Of a stretch of DNA of 64,000 nucleotides, positions 1 through 11,000 are shown one piece after another (position 1 is the first letter of the stretch; each line of letters begins with the position of its first letter). This DNA is from Plumapathes pennacea (Eukaryota > Cnidaria > Anthozoa > Antipatharia > Myriopathidae), in the NCBI GenBank assembly GCA_964036295.1, contig OZ038470.1:3089501-3153500 (forward strand). The letters are read 5' to 3'. The notes under the pieces are model-generated. The model saw nothing but the letters and a program-made list of their open reading frames with translations. It ran no database searches and was not told where the DNA came from. A program made the translations under genes and the position numbers.

Positions 1-950
1 TGAAAATGATACCCTTTGGGGTGGCACATACCTATATGGGAGTATCACCTCCCCCCCCCCCCCTCACCCTTGGGCCATGCCCAATATTTTGCCTGGCCCC
101 GAAGCATGCTGAAGATGCAAATTTTGGGTGACGGTAGTTTGAAATTTAGACTTACCTTCCTTCCACAAGTTCCTTTCTTTACTTCAACCATCATCTGAAG
201 GGCAAGGCCAACACAGCTTTCAACAGCGTCTGTTTAAATAGAAATTCTCTCTTTTGGGAACTTGTCCCTTATTTATTCATTCCTTCAATTTATTGAATTT
301 AGTAATTCATTTATTCATTATATGAATAATTAATCAATTCATTTAATAAATTAATTTATTCATTATATGAATAATTAATCAATTCATTTAATCAATTCAT
401 TTATTCATTATATGAATAAATAAATAATTAAATAAATGCATGCATGAATAAATCAATTCTGACTGGCCCAATGGAATTATGGGTGTATGGTAATTTGAAA
501 TTTGGATTTGAATAAATCAATTCATTCACTTATACATTATTTAATTATTCATTTTTTCTTTTGTTTATTTTATCGTTTATTCTTTTGTTCATTTCTTTAC
601 TTGTTATTCTTTATTCCTTTATTCATACATTAAAGAATAAAATAAATAAATTTTAATCATTGGGTGTGTTGGGTTAGGTTATGGCGCCATGGTTAGGGTC
701 AAGTAGTGTTAGGGTCAGCGTTACGGTTACTTAGGGTTATGGTTATGGGTTATGGGTTATGGGTTAGGAATGGGGCATCCTTTCGGGGGAGGGGGCCTGG
801 GATGGTGGAAGTACACCAAGGGAGGTGACGGTTGCACAACCACGTTCACGGTCATCCCAGGCCCCCTCTCCCACCCCTCCCCTCAAATCCCATCCCTCCC
901 AAATCACCTGTACAATCCAGTCCCTATCCACCTACCCTCCAACCAACAGC
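1..950. other. AT-rich, repeat-rich intergenic DNA
   Basis: No gene is visible. Bases 49-63 are a C run. Bases 280-660 are AT-rich and repeat a motif close to 'attcattatatgaataa' several times in imperfect tandem. Bases 661-775 contain loosely repeated variants of 'gggtta' (ggttagg, agggtta, tatgggtta) resembling degenerate telomere-type repeats. Short open frames here are low complexity and are not supported as coding. Confidence 0.6.
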
Positions 951-956
951 CAACCC

Positions 957-1533
957 CACTGAAGGAGGAAGAATGCAGATGAATATCAGCGAGGAGATAG
1001 ACAGGAAGAGAGTCAAAACAGGGCCCTGAGGGGGCCGTGGGTGCATTGCCTCCCCTCTGATGAGTTGTAGGAGTAAGATGAGAAAGTTAGGGCCAGAATG
1101 GGGAGAATTGGCCAAAGCAGTGGTACGCATAACAACCCTCTCGACAAGTTAAATGGGTGGACCACCCCTCGGCGACGAGATCTGGAGCTGCAAGTAGTCC
1201 TTTGTAGAGGATGGCACCCTCCATCCGGAGTACAAGCAAATGCGACTTGGCGGCAGAGACCCCTCAAACAGAGGTGCCATCAATGTCGTTGAGGTCTATG
1301 TTGCCTGTAAGCCGACCAGTCTCGAGTCACCTGCCCATTCTTCTCATTTTGAGGATTGAAATGCGTACCACTGCTTTGGCCAATTCTCCCCATTCTAGTC
1401 CTAACTCTCCCACCTAACTCCTACAACTCACCAGAGGGAAAACAATGCGCCCACGGTCTCCTTAGAGTCCTGTTTCAAACCTCTTCCTGCCTATCCCTTT
1501 GCTAACATTCATCTGCACCCTTCCTCCTTCAGC
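957..1533. mobile_element. Fold-back element with about 174-bp inverted arms
   Basis: The arm at 957-1130 is repeated in reverse complement at 1361-1533, separated by a spacer of about 230 bp. The inner 36 bp of the arms (1095-1130 and 1361-1396) match exactly by eye, and the outer parts differ by scattered substitutions and small indels. A transcript across it would fold into a long hairpin. The layout fits a non-autonomous fold-back or MITE-type transposon. No coding potential or clear target duplication was identified. Confidence 0.7.
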
Positions 1534-1599
1534 AAAGTTGAATGATGGTCATCATCAGGTTGATGGAAGGCACACAATGATCATACAGGGGACGAGGGA

Positions 1600-1841
1600 C
1601 TTGAGGGGACTTAGAAGAAAAGAGAAAAATGGATGATAATAAGAGAGCCTGGAACAGCATGCTGGAGGAATGTCCACAACAGTCTGGAGGAGTCAGCCCA
1701 GAAGAGTCTGTCCGCAACAGTCTGCAGGAAGTCAGCCCAGAAGAGTCTGTCCATAACAGTCTGGAGGAAGTCAGCCTGGAACACTCTGCAGCAGATGGCT
1801 CAGGAGAACATCTGATTATAGTAGGGAGAACAGGAAACATG
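1600..1841 (+). other. Possible small exon containing a 45-bp minisatellite
   Basis: From an ATG at 1629 an open frame runs through two to three copies of a unit of about 45 bp (around 1680-1790) that keeps frame and encodes repeats like VSPEESVxNSLEE. A good splice donor (ATGAG followed by GTAAGA) lies at 1842. The protein is acidic and unlike any family I recognise. It could be the first exon of a small gene or a fragment inside a repeat; no downstream exon was found. Confidence 0.2.
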
Positions 1842-3460
1842 AGGTAAGAAAACAGTGTAAAACAATAATATTGTAATGGATGAAAATTGAGCATGGGTAC
1901 TTACAAAAATAGTATATAATAGGGGAGAATTATATTACATATTTTTTTGCTGTCTATGATAAAGCACAACAACATTGATAGTGAAAAGAAAGATGCTAAT
2001 TAGGTCACCTTAAACTATTATTTTATACACATCGTGCTACAGTATATTTAGAACCTACACATAAACAAGTTTACCAAATTGCTCATCTGAATTGGAATAC
2101 AGTCGACAAACGGTCGAAATCTGTCTGCATACAAATCTTAAAACATTGACCTGTAGTCTTGCACATCGACTGAAAATCAAGCTGTCAATTTTTCGCGTAG
2201 CGTGGTGAAATTTGATAACCCAAAGAATTGAGTTCAGATTTGCATAAATATGTTTTGTGTGTATGGCGGACGTCATTAAAATACTTTTAGAAGAAAACCT
2301 CCTCGAAAGAGAACAAATGTGGCAGGAACATAAAAAATGTCCTATCGGTTTGTTATTTGTTTGGTACAAAAATAAGCAATGTGAATAATGACGCACCACG
2401 AATATTAATATTAAAAATGAATATTAATTAGTTGGACCCCACAAAATCCTATTTGGACCCCTAAATTTTGGAAGAGGGGGTCCCCCCAGTTTTGAAATCC
2501 TAGATACAACACTGGGGACACAAGACATAAAAGCCCCAATAGGATGCACAACCAACAGACACATGGATACCAACAGAACAACAAAGAGTGTAAGGCAATA
2601 TAAAGCATGACCAACAAAACATAAATACCTAAATCAATAGGTAAAGAAATAGATGAGAATAAGATAGAAAACCGGGAGGCGAAACAGAGTAAAAGATACC
2701 AGCAACGGAAGGAGAAGTGAAAAATACAGCAGAAGAAATAAAAATCGATGTGACTGGGAGAACAACAAAACGAGAAAACTGCGAAAAAATATTTATCAAA
2801 GATTGAGGTACGAAGGGAAAAACGAAATGATGCAAACTAATGCTACGAAGCGACCATAAAACAGGGGAAGTTGTACAGCCAGTGAAGTATGTAAAAAGCA
2901 TTGCGAAAGGCAAAAGGAAACAAAATATATGGGGAAATAAGCTAGACCAGTACATAGAAAAACTAAAGACGCAGGAAATAACATGAGTGTGAAACGAAGG
3001 GACATGCGACAAGGGAGAAACGAAGGCCAAACAAATTAACACGAGGTGTGATCAAAGTGAAAAATGCGTTTTGCATAAGTGACACGAGAAGGAAACTTGA
3101 ACGCGCACATGGCCTGAGAAGGCGAGTTGGTTACGGGGAGAAACGACAAACAACAACGACAGAACCTAAAACTAAATTACCTGTAAAAGGGGGCTTCGTT
3201 TAGGCGTGGAGCCGGAGGCTTTGGGCCGCTTCAGTTGCGAGCGAGGTGGATGTCCCCGCCGAGGGGAGTCCGGAGAGCAGAGGCGTTGGGAAACTGGAGG
3301 TTTCTTTTCTGCTGGAAATCATTCCGAACTTGAGGAACCTTGAAAATCTTGTGAAGCAACAGCGAACTCCCACCCTTCCATCCAAGATGGACGTTCCTTC
3401 AACGAAGTCGTCAAAGTTCCCGCCCTGCTCGGTCTCGTCAGGAGAACGAGGCCACAACGA
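1842..3460. other. Intergenic, partly purine-rich; no gene seen
   Basis: I see no conserved coding sequence. Between about 2520 and 3180 the plus strand is strongly A/G rich with few T, so long open frames on the minus strand (for example 2629-3042) are compositional artefacts rich in Phe, Ser and Leu. The stretch 3200-3460 is more GC-rich and leads into the inverted duplication that follows. Confidence 0.5.
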
Positions 3461-3839
3461 CACTGTGCATGCGCGGCCCAGGCAAGCTTTTTCCCGCGGA
3501 AACTGGCGCGGTTGTACGCTCCACTGAATCCCTTTGTTTTTTTTTAATTGTGTGGCGAAACACAGCTTCCGGCGGAGTTTTTTAAAAAAGTTAAGAGGCA
3601 GAAGCAAAAGTTAAGCTACAAATTTTTAGAGTTTGCAGTTCAATAGTTTTTCTCTTCCTGAGCTTTTGCACCTACCACTTTCCTCCTTGCACCCGTGGTG
3701 AAAATTGCAAAACCAATTCGTCCTTGTCGGAGTGATTTCATCGCCATAGCGGCCGTTTAGTACTGGGCCAGCTCGGTTGTTGGTCCCCATTCTCCCAAGG
3801 AGCCTGAGGTTGCTGGTCCCCATTCCCCCAAGGGTCTGA

Positions 3840-4060
3840 GGTTGCTGGTCCCCATCATCCCGACCTTCCTTAGTAGGATCCCGACCTTCCTTAGCAGGAT
3901 CCCGACCTTCCTTAGTAGGATCCCGACCTTCCTTAGCAGGATCCCGACCTTCCTTAGCAGGATCCCATCTTTAGCAGGATCCCGATCTTCCTTAGCAGGA
4001 TCCCATCCTTAGTAGGATCCCAACGTTCCTTAGTAGGATCCCAACCTTCCTTAGTAGGAA
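3840..4060. repeat. 21-bp minisatellite with a BamHI site per unit
   Basis: About ten units close to 'atcccgaccttccttagcagg' run in tandem from roughly 3857 to 4060, with a few shortened units. Most unit junctions contain GGATCC. Just upstream (3770-3850) is a second, larger repeat of about 30 bp around 'gaggttgctggtccccat'. On the minus strand the 21-bp units keep frame as a 7-residue repeat (DPAKEGR) for part of the array. Confidence 0.85.
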
Positions 4061-4680
4061 AAAATAGGCAAATTTATCATCCAGCTAAAACTAAGAGGGA
4101 TATCCGATATGTTTCTATTTACCAAGCTTTTATCTAAGCCCCGAGTTCTATACTCTCAGCAATTTATACACTTTTGTTTTGCAAATTTTTTTAACATTTG
4201 ACTCACCGGGTGATATGCTCGGCGAGCGGGAGGTCTGTACAATGGGTGCATCTTGAAAACATCGTCTGAAGATGCTCTGCAGTTGTTGCACCACCGCGTT
4301 CCCGGCCTGTAACCAGGTATGGACGCTCCAATACAGTCGAACACAGGATATAACCTTGCTGGGATGGGCATCCGTTGTAATATCTTTGAGTGCTGTTCTC
4401 TTGGGCAGGAGCATCGAACATCTTTTCTTCGTATCTCGTCCCAGTGGTGGCGACAAACTGGAGAGTTTACTGGCAGCTGAGAACTTCTGGCTAATCCTTC
4501 TGATACAGAGTACAGCCTTCCTTTGCACTCCTGGGTTCTTCCAGACCTTTTACCCTGAATACAGTCTTCATTTCCGTCCACCACTTTTACGGCATTTTGC
4601 AAAACTAGGACCGCCGCTATGGCGACGAAAACGCTTCGCCCTCGAACTTCGTTCATAATTTTCACCTTTGGTGCAACCAT
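3992..4680 (-). CDS. Hypothetical Cys/His-rich protein (two-exon model)
   Basis: Exon 1 is 4680-4207 (158 codons from an ATG at 4680), ending at a strong donor (CCG then GTGAGT). A plausible second exon is 4084-3992, entered after 'ttttag', which ends inside the minisatellite at TAA and gives 188 residues. I do not recognise the family. The N-terminus has a hydrophobic stretch near residues 18-30 that could be a signal anchor. The middle has clustered Cys and His (VCRHHW, RCSCP, WCNNC) suggesting a metal-binding fold. A degenerate copy of its promoter and start lies inverted at 3461-3760. The reading of exon 1 is moderately secure and exon 2 is weak. Confidence 0.35.
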
Positions 4681-5087
4681 CAAAGTATGTGGTGCAAAAG
4701 GTCAATAACAGAAAAATGAATGAACTTCAAATTGTGAGCTTTTGGAGCTTAGCTTTGCTTTCTGCGTCTTAGCTTTTTTTAAAAACCCGGCCGGAAGTTG
4801 TGTTTGTTATTTAATTACAGAGAAAACAAAGGGATTCAGTGGAGCGTACACCCGCGCAGTTTCCGCGGGAAGTTATTTGGCCGCGCATGCACAGTGCGTT
4901 TTGCCGCGGTGTCCCAGTACCTACGTTTTGTTTTATATTCCCCAAGGCCAAAGATAGTTATACCATTCATTGATCACTTGCGATAAAAGTCATACAAAAA
5001 AGTGTAATAAATCCGATCATCCGCGGAGGCATTGGTCAGACAGCAGCATTAAATTCAGTTTAACATGAGGTGTTGATTGATAAATTT

Positions 5088-5103
5088 GATCAAAATGGCG
5101 GCG
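5088..5103 (+). promoter_or_regulatory. YY1-like motif overlapping the TYSND1 start codon
   Basis: The sequence aaaATGGCGGCG matches the core of the YY1 element (AAGATGGCGGC), which in animals often sits at transcription starts and start codons. The same arrangement is seen at 42371. Function is inferred from motif similarity alone. Confidence 0.35.
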
Positions 5104-7439
5104 TTGTACAGTATTTCTGTTGTTGTGAAATATCAAGGTGCCAGCTGTTCTGGAACTATTTTGGATTACGACAATGGAATCATCCTGACTATAGGCTCCG
5201 TCTTTAGTGATCTAATGAGGAAATCGGATAAATTATCGTCGCTTTTATCGTCAACATCTTATATTCCGTGGAGCGAAAAAGACAACGTCCCTGTTGAAGT
5301 TCTTGTGAGAAGCGGAAAGGAGCAAGACCGCGAAAACATGGACTCAGTGAAAGGATACTTAAAACTCTTGTGGAGAGATAAAAGACTCGATAAACTCGCG
5401 GAACATATCTTCCCTGCATCTGAATGGCATTTTGACCATCCAGAAGAAAGCAAGAAAAAATCGCCAGACGATCTGAAGCACAACCTCGCGGACTTTGCAA
5501 TAGTGCAAGTGAAGTCCCTCAGTGGCCATGTATCTCCTCTTAATTATTTATATTTGTCACCTGCTCGACAAGGTGAGGAAGTCATCGTGGTGGGGACTCC
5601 CTTTGGTTCAGAGTGCCCCGATGTGTTCTATAACAGCATCTCCAAGGGGATTGTTTCAAACCTGGCCGGCTCAGATGGGGAGATCCTCATGACCGACGCC
5701 CGGTGTGTCCCTGGCTGTGAAGGATGCCCCTTGTTCCTATCCCGGCCCTGCCCATCTGATCACCACCCAGCATCCCTGCAGTTGTATGGAATTGTTGTCT
5801 CACCATTCTGTTGGAGGAATGGAGAGTGGATTGGCATCACCCTGGCTTGTTCAATTAAGCACCTTCTATCATCACTTCAAGACCTCAGGTTGGCCCAAGA
5901 ACCAAAGCAATTGAGAATTTTAAACACAGGTACAGTCATTTTGGTAGTCTTTCTGGCAAAAATGATGACCCTCCTCCATACCTAGGGTTATAGAAACCTC
6001 TTAACCACACTGCTTTGCACACAGAATCCCTTGATCCACCAAAAGTTTCCTAAAATAGTCTTAGCAATCCATCTTCGTCTGACTTGTTTGAGAAGAAGAA
6101 TGATTCGTAGAACCCCACTAACTCGAACTCCCAAGGGAAACAAGAAATAGTTCGAGTTAGCGGGAGTTCAGGTCAGCCAATAGTAAATGACTGAAAGGGA
6201 AATCCAAGGGAAATGGGTTTGAGTTTGAGACAGCAGGGAGTTCAAGTTAATCGAGTCCAAGTTAACCAAGTTCTACTGTAATTTGTTTTGGCCTAAAAGT
6301 GTCACTTACTGTACCTTTATCATCAACTTATTTGATGAAATGAGTGCAGGCAACCAATATTCCAGCCTTTGGGTGTTTTTTTTTTCTTGATGTACTGTAA
6401 ACAAAAAATTGAATATTGGGAGAGTTTTTTTAGTTTAATTTCTAGTTTCTTATCAGAGATTTTATGATTTGAAAAACCTGACCTTTGATGTAATTTATGT
6501 AGACTTCTGTTATTATTTTATTCTTCAGCCACAAGAACATCTAGGAAGAGAGCAAACAGCATTGTTCTGCACAACTTTAAAGAAAGTGTCCAGCAGAACC
6601 TAGCACTGTCCTTGGACTTCTCAAGTCAGAATCTTCAAACCAATCCTTTGATTGGTGTTACAGAGAAGGTTTTACCTTCAATTGTGCTGATACAGCAAGG
6701 GATGACGTGGGGCACTGGAGTGGTAATAGACTCTTCTGGGGCTTTGATTATAACTTGCAGTCATGTAGTTAGAACAAAAGCAAGTGATTCAACAACAAAA
6801 ACTATCAACCAGCATAGTTCGTGCTCTAGCCAAGCAAGGAAGACACTGGACATTAAAGTACACTTTGGGTTCCCAAACTCCACATGCAGAACTGCAAAGA
6901 TGTTGTTTGCTACTGATCCTGACTGTCCCCTAGATTTTGCACTCTTACAAATTCCAGGTCATATGTTCTTGAAGGCAATGCCTATAAGAAAAGCAAGACA
7001 ACTTTCAAACACTAAGGCTTTATACAAGGAGGGAGAGAAGGTGTTTGTGGTCGGTTTTGCCCTCTTTCCCAGGCACCTACAGCTGAAAGCCTCAGTTACT
7101 TCTGGCACGTTGTCAAAAATTGTGCATGTTAATGATGAAGCTATCATGCTGCAGAGCAGTGCTGCAGTTCACTCTGGAGCAAGCGGAGGGGCCTTGATCT
7201 CTTGCCAAACAGGAGAAATGTTAGGAATTGTGACAAGTAATATTAAAGATGCAAACACCTCAACCAGCTTTCCACATATTAATTTTTGTGTTCCTGGCAC
7301 ACTTGTGGAACAGATTGTTTCTTTGGTTAATGCAGGAGATGCTGGGTCTACCTTGGAGGCTTTGATTTCTCAAAACGTTTCAGATATTTGGAGTCTGCAG
7401 AACAAGCTTCAACCTTTGTCCCTATTAAGTAAATTATGA
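5095..7439 (+). CDS. TYSND1: Peroxisomal leader peptide-processing protease (TYSND1)
   Basis: Two exons, 5095-5929 and 6529-7439, join in phase (g|cc, Ala) to give 581 residues; human TYSND1 is about 566. The family is a trypsin-like serine protease that cleaves PTS1 and PTS2 proteins inside peroxisomes. Seen here: the triad region with His357 in TCSHVV, Asp414 in CPLDFALL and Ser497 in SGASGGAL, and a C-terminal Ser-Lys-Leu, the peroxisomal import signal. The N-terminal half (exon 1) also resembles a degenerate protease fold. I chose the ATG at 5095 over an upstream non-ATG opening because of its good context and fit. The donor is CAG|GTACAG and the acceptor TTCAG|CC. The intron carries a small MITE. 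Identification is confident. Confidence 0.93.
6105..6285. mobile_element. Pogo/Tigger-like MITE in the TYSND1 intron
   Basis: The stretch contains 'tagaaccccactaactcgaa' at its left end and 'accaagttctactgta' at its right end, forming imperfect terminal inverted repeats of the CAGTAGAACC type known from Tigger/pogo elements. Internal copies of 'tcgagttag' and 'gagttcaagttaa' are inverted relative to each other. No coding capacity. Confidence 0.5.
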
Positions 7440-10400
7440 ATCATGGATTGATGACAGCCTGTCACTAATTATCTTTTACATTACATGTGGATGAACTTAA
7501 ATGCGTAGCCATATAATTTATTAACAACAACATAGTGCTAGGTTCATGGTTCAATTTTATTCAGATATCACCGTGTAAGAAGACATGTAGTGTAGGATAT
7601 TCGATATATAGGTTAATTGATTTAGATTGTGTTTGTATTACCTATAAAGGGGTATATTTTGATTATGGTAATGATGTGATGTCAAAGAAGGGATAATTTA
7701 TTATGCAAATTTCTGTTGGTAGACATCAATGACATTTTATACATGTCCATGTTATATATTTAAATTTTGTGTAAATTTAACCAAATATTTTGTGTGAATC
7801 TGAAAACAGTGTTCCAATCACAAAGAGAAAGAAATAAAGTGGATTACTCCTTTATGTCTTGCCACCTTTTTACGGCCATTGTCGAACCAGGCAGCAGGAC
7901 ATCTGCACATGCGTTGGTTTATAAACTTCCGGTCAGGTTGAGTTTCCCGGAGAGGAAAAAAGCTGCGGAGGGGGTGGGGCTGGGGAAATATTCCGTATGA
8001 ATTTGGAGGGGGGGGGGATTAAAGTGCCTTCTCCTGTGGCAAATTGCATACAGACACCTTCAGTTGGTTAAATTCCTAGAGAAAGGGGCCAAAAAATGAT
8101 CTTTCCGGAAAATGTCCAAAGGCTGCTATAAGTTTCTTCTCAAAAATGGCTGATTTTGATGAAACATTTTACCAGTCTAGTAACAAGGAATTCTCTGCCA
8201 ATATTCATCAGTTTGCCCCATGGTAAACATTCTCACGCCAGAAGCGACTGAGGCGTTTGCCACACTGTTTTGTTTTCAACTTTAATTGTTACAGCTTGGA
8301 CAGCAACGGGTACTTACGGGAAATCTTTTTGTGAGAAATAACAAAAACATGAAATTGAAACTTTAGCAGGATTAGCCTATAATCGCTTTTGACAACAATG
8401 TTATCATCTTCGTCCTCTTCTCCAAAGGACAAAGAAGGGCTTGCGGAAAATGCAGAAACCTAGAAATTCCTCCGTCCTGTATTAGGAGGCCGGGAAGGAG
8501 GGCCTGTTCAGAGCAACAGCTTGGGTTAGCCAGCAGATATCTTGAGTCACTTTTCGTGATGGCGGAAAATATGTTCTTGCTAAATCTGCCAGCGGGAGAG
8601 GCAAATCCGTTTAAATATCGTGCCGGGGGACTCAATAAGGGACAGCAAAAATGCGATAATGTCGCTTTATGGATATTGTAATTGCTATCAAAGGCACATG
8701 CGGCCGCGTCCAAGGGATTAATCAGTTCTTAGTAATGAATCTTGCTTCCCGGGGAATGAGGACAATTTTAGACAACTGGTACTGATTTTATTAGCGCCTA
8801 GTCGCCGGATAGTTTGGCCAAATGGTTTAATACTTCTGGTTCATGGTTGACTGTTGATTACATAATGATGTATCAGTCACTGGATGAAGGTATTCAAGAC
8901 AATATACAGAGGAAAAAAAAATAAGCTCAGAGTTTAGGGCTGAATTCCTTTTTTGAAAGTACCTGAAAAGAGACACAGCATAAAGTCGGAAGGCTTAAAG
9001 TATTGAAAAATAAAAAATAAAATATAAACCTTGACCTTGTTGTTTGATTTTTGTGGCTAGACTCAATATCTATGCTTTCAAGCTGTATCAACATCGATGC
9101 TGTGACTGCAGTTCCTATGGTTACGACGCCAAACAGGGGCACATGACTAGTACAGGAATGCCTCGTTGCGTGCCTGCTTTCAGCCATCGAAAATGAAATT
9201 TAGTCACGAAAATGAATTGTTGCGCTTTCGATTAAAATTCGCGTTTTCAGCGGAAGCAAATGTTTCATTGGGCTGTTGTATTCCTGTGAAACGGAGAAAC
9301 AGCACACAGCACCTATGCCATTTTTTGTCTGCTTATCGGGGGGCATGACTGGTCAGCTAACTTGATCCGACAATTGCTTGCTGGGTCAACTGCAGCTAAT
9401 TATGCAACACTGGGCAACTCGTCAAGAGAAATTTCCGGTGCATGACGTCTCCGACTGTTTTGATAGCTATAGTCAAGCTGGTCTGTTTCATCACTCTCTA
9501 GGACTGACGGCCTCAGAAATGAAGCCCTGTCGGCTTAAACTCTGTGAAACTTACGAAAAACCCATTGATTTTGAACTGAAAATTTAAAATGAGTATCCCG
9601 GTTGTGCAACTTCTGTATTGGATCAAGGGGGGGCAGTGACTTAAATCAGAAAGATTTCGGAAAAGAAAAAGTTTTCGTCCTAACATGCCTTTGACTGAAG
9701 GAATCTAGTGCTGACTTATCTTTATTTCTGAAAAGGAAGGAAAGCTACTAATAAGCGAGTAATATTGAAAGAACAGCAACAGTAGCAATTTGAAATAAAT
9801 ATAAACATTTTTAAATTTCACTGAAACGGATACACTGTTAGTATCAGACCTGCAAGAAGGCCTTGAGCTCGTGAGAAACTTGATATACTCAGTTCAAAAT
9901 ATTAGCTTATGTCATTGCTGACGCACTTGTCGAGTGTAAAAATAGAACAGGGCTTGGTCTTTTCGCATCACTCGGCCACTTCGGCACCACCTCCGATGTT
10001 GCTGCAGTGCTTTTATTTGTGTTGACGTTTCCGAAGTGAAATTTGATTGTGAACGTATTGGTCGTTGTTTGGAACACCCACCGCGTTGATAGTGTTGCCT
10101 GAATCAACTTGCTGCGGTGTGGCTTCACTTTATGATGAGATCTGTCGTGCCGATCAAAGCGGGTTTCTTTATAGGTTCTAGTCACACTAGCGATCTGAAC
10201 CAATTCAACAAAGAAAGAGCTGAACATTCAATAAAACTTTTTGACGATGTAGCCCTAAGGTGTTTTTTTTTTTTGTTGTTGTTGGTTGTACGTATTCAAA
10301 TTCGGCTTATCTTGCTTTTGATTATTTATTGATCGCTTCACTTTGGTGATCAACATCTCAATCGAGCCTTTGGCGGAGCGACAGCCCAGTAACTCATTGA

Positions 10401-11000
10401 TGCTGAAGCATGCACTAGAGTAGTGTAAACAGCTCTAGTCGCCACAGCCACTGTACCAAGTCCTTTCAGCAAAAAAAAAAAAGTCTCTTTGAGTGAGTGA
10501 TATTACCTCTAGAGCTTGACTGATTCTGCAACTTTGAATCGTTGTGTTCTCCCATGACCATTATTTTCTTCTTATTATAAGCCGTCTAGCGATCGGAAGC
10601 AAATTACTTAAAATTGGAAAACTGCCATGGTCGGTGTCAGTAATGTCAAGTTTCCTTGGCAAAATTTATTATTGATGTAGTTCTGACCATGAAAACTAAA
10701 CTAAGAAAAGAAAAGAAAACGAGCAGGTGCGCTGTCACTTCAGTTTACACGGAATGGTAGGGTTATTCAGCAAACAGGTTCGAGTGTTCCTTGCAAATTT
10801 GTGGTGATCAATATCTGGCACCTTGAGTGCTGACGCCGTAGCCCATGGAAACCGTATGATAAAATTCATGTCGCACTCAAAGTGGCAGCTGCTGAGGTAT
10901 AAGTCGCTTTGAGTAAGACAAAAAAATCACGACAAACACGAGGTAACAAAGCAAACTAGAATAGAGTGACTTGTAAATATTTCAGGCGTGACGAAGTTTC
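7440..11000. other. TYSND1 3' region and intergenic DNA; no gene seen
   Basis: A polyadenylation signal AATAAA lies at 7833-7838, about 390 bases after the TYSND1 stop. The rest holds only short open frames without recognisable domains, a G run near 8010, and A/T-rich stretches. Nothing else is supported. Confidence 0.5.
7833..7838 (+). promoter_or_regulatory. TYSND1 poly(A) signal candidate
   Basis: AATAAA within 'gaaataaagtgg', about 390 bases after the TYSND1 stop; the first canonical hexamer downstream that I noticed. Confidence 0.45.

Larger units (their letters stand above)
3461..4897. repeat. Inverted duplication with arms of about 290-300 bp
   Basis: Sequence at 3461-3760 is repeated in inverted orientation at about 4605-4897. 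Shared blocks include 'ctgtgcatgcgcggcc', 'gtacgctccactgaatccct' and 'cgccatagcggc', in the same order in both arms. The right arm holds the upstream region and the start of the minus-strand hypothetical gene (ATG at 4680). The left arm carries the corresponding sequence but both ATG codons are lost. It may be a transposon with long inverted ends or an inverted duplication of a gene's 5' end. Between the arms lie the gene body and a minisatellite. Confidence 0.75.

Noticed and set aside
1110-1130. Resemblance of 'aagcagtggtacgcat' to a cDNA-synthesis adapter
   Set aside because: Only about 11 bases agree and the motif is part of a longer inverted repeat, so contamination is not supported.
2629-3042. 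137-codon minus-strand open frame with hydrophobic stretches
   Set aside because: It lies in a purine-rich plus strand, giving a Phe/Ser/Leu-biased translation without domain features or start context.
8372-8713. 113-codon minus-strand open frame
   Set aside because: No recognisable motif and no splice context.
9110-9123. X-box-like GTTCCTATGGTTAC
   Set aside because: One mismatch in the invariant AAC half and no ciliary gene nearby.
9907-10227. 106-codon minus-strand open frame
   Set aside because: Ser/Thr-rich translation with no domain; treated as chance.
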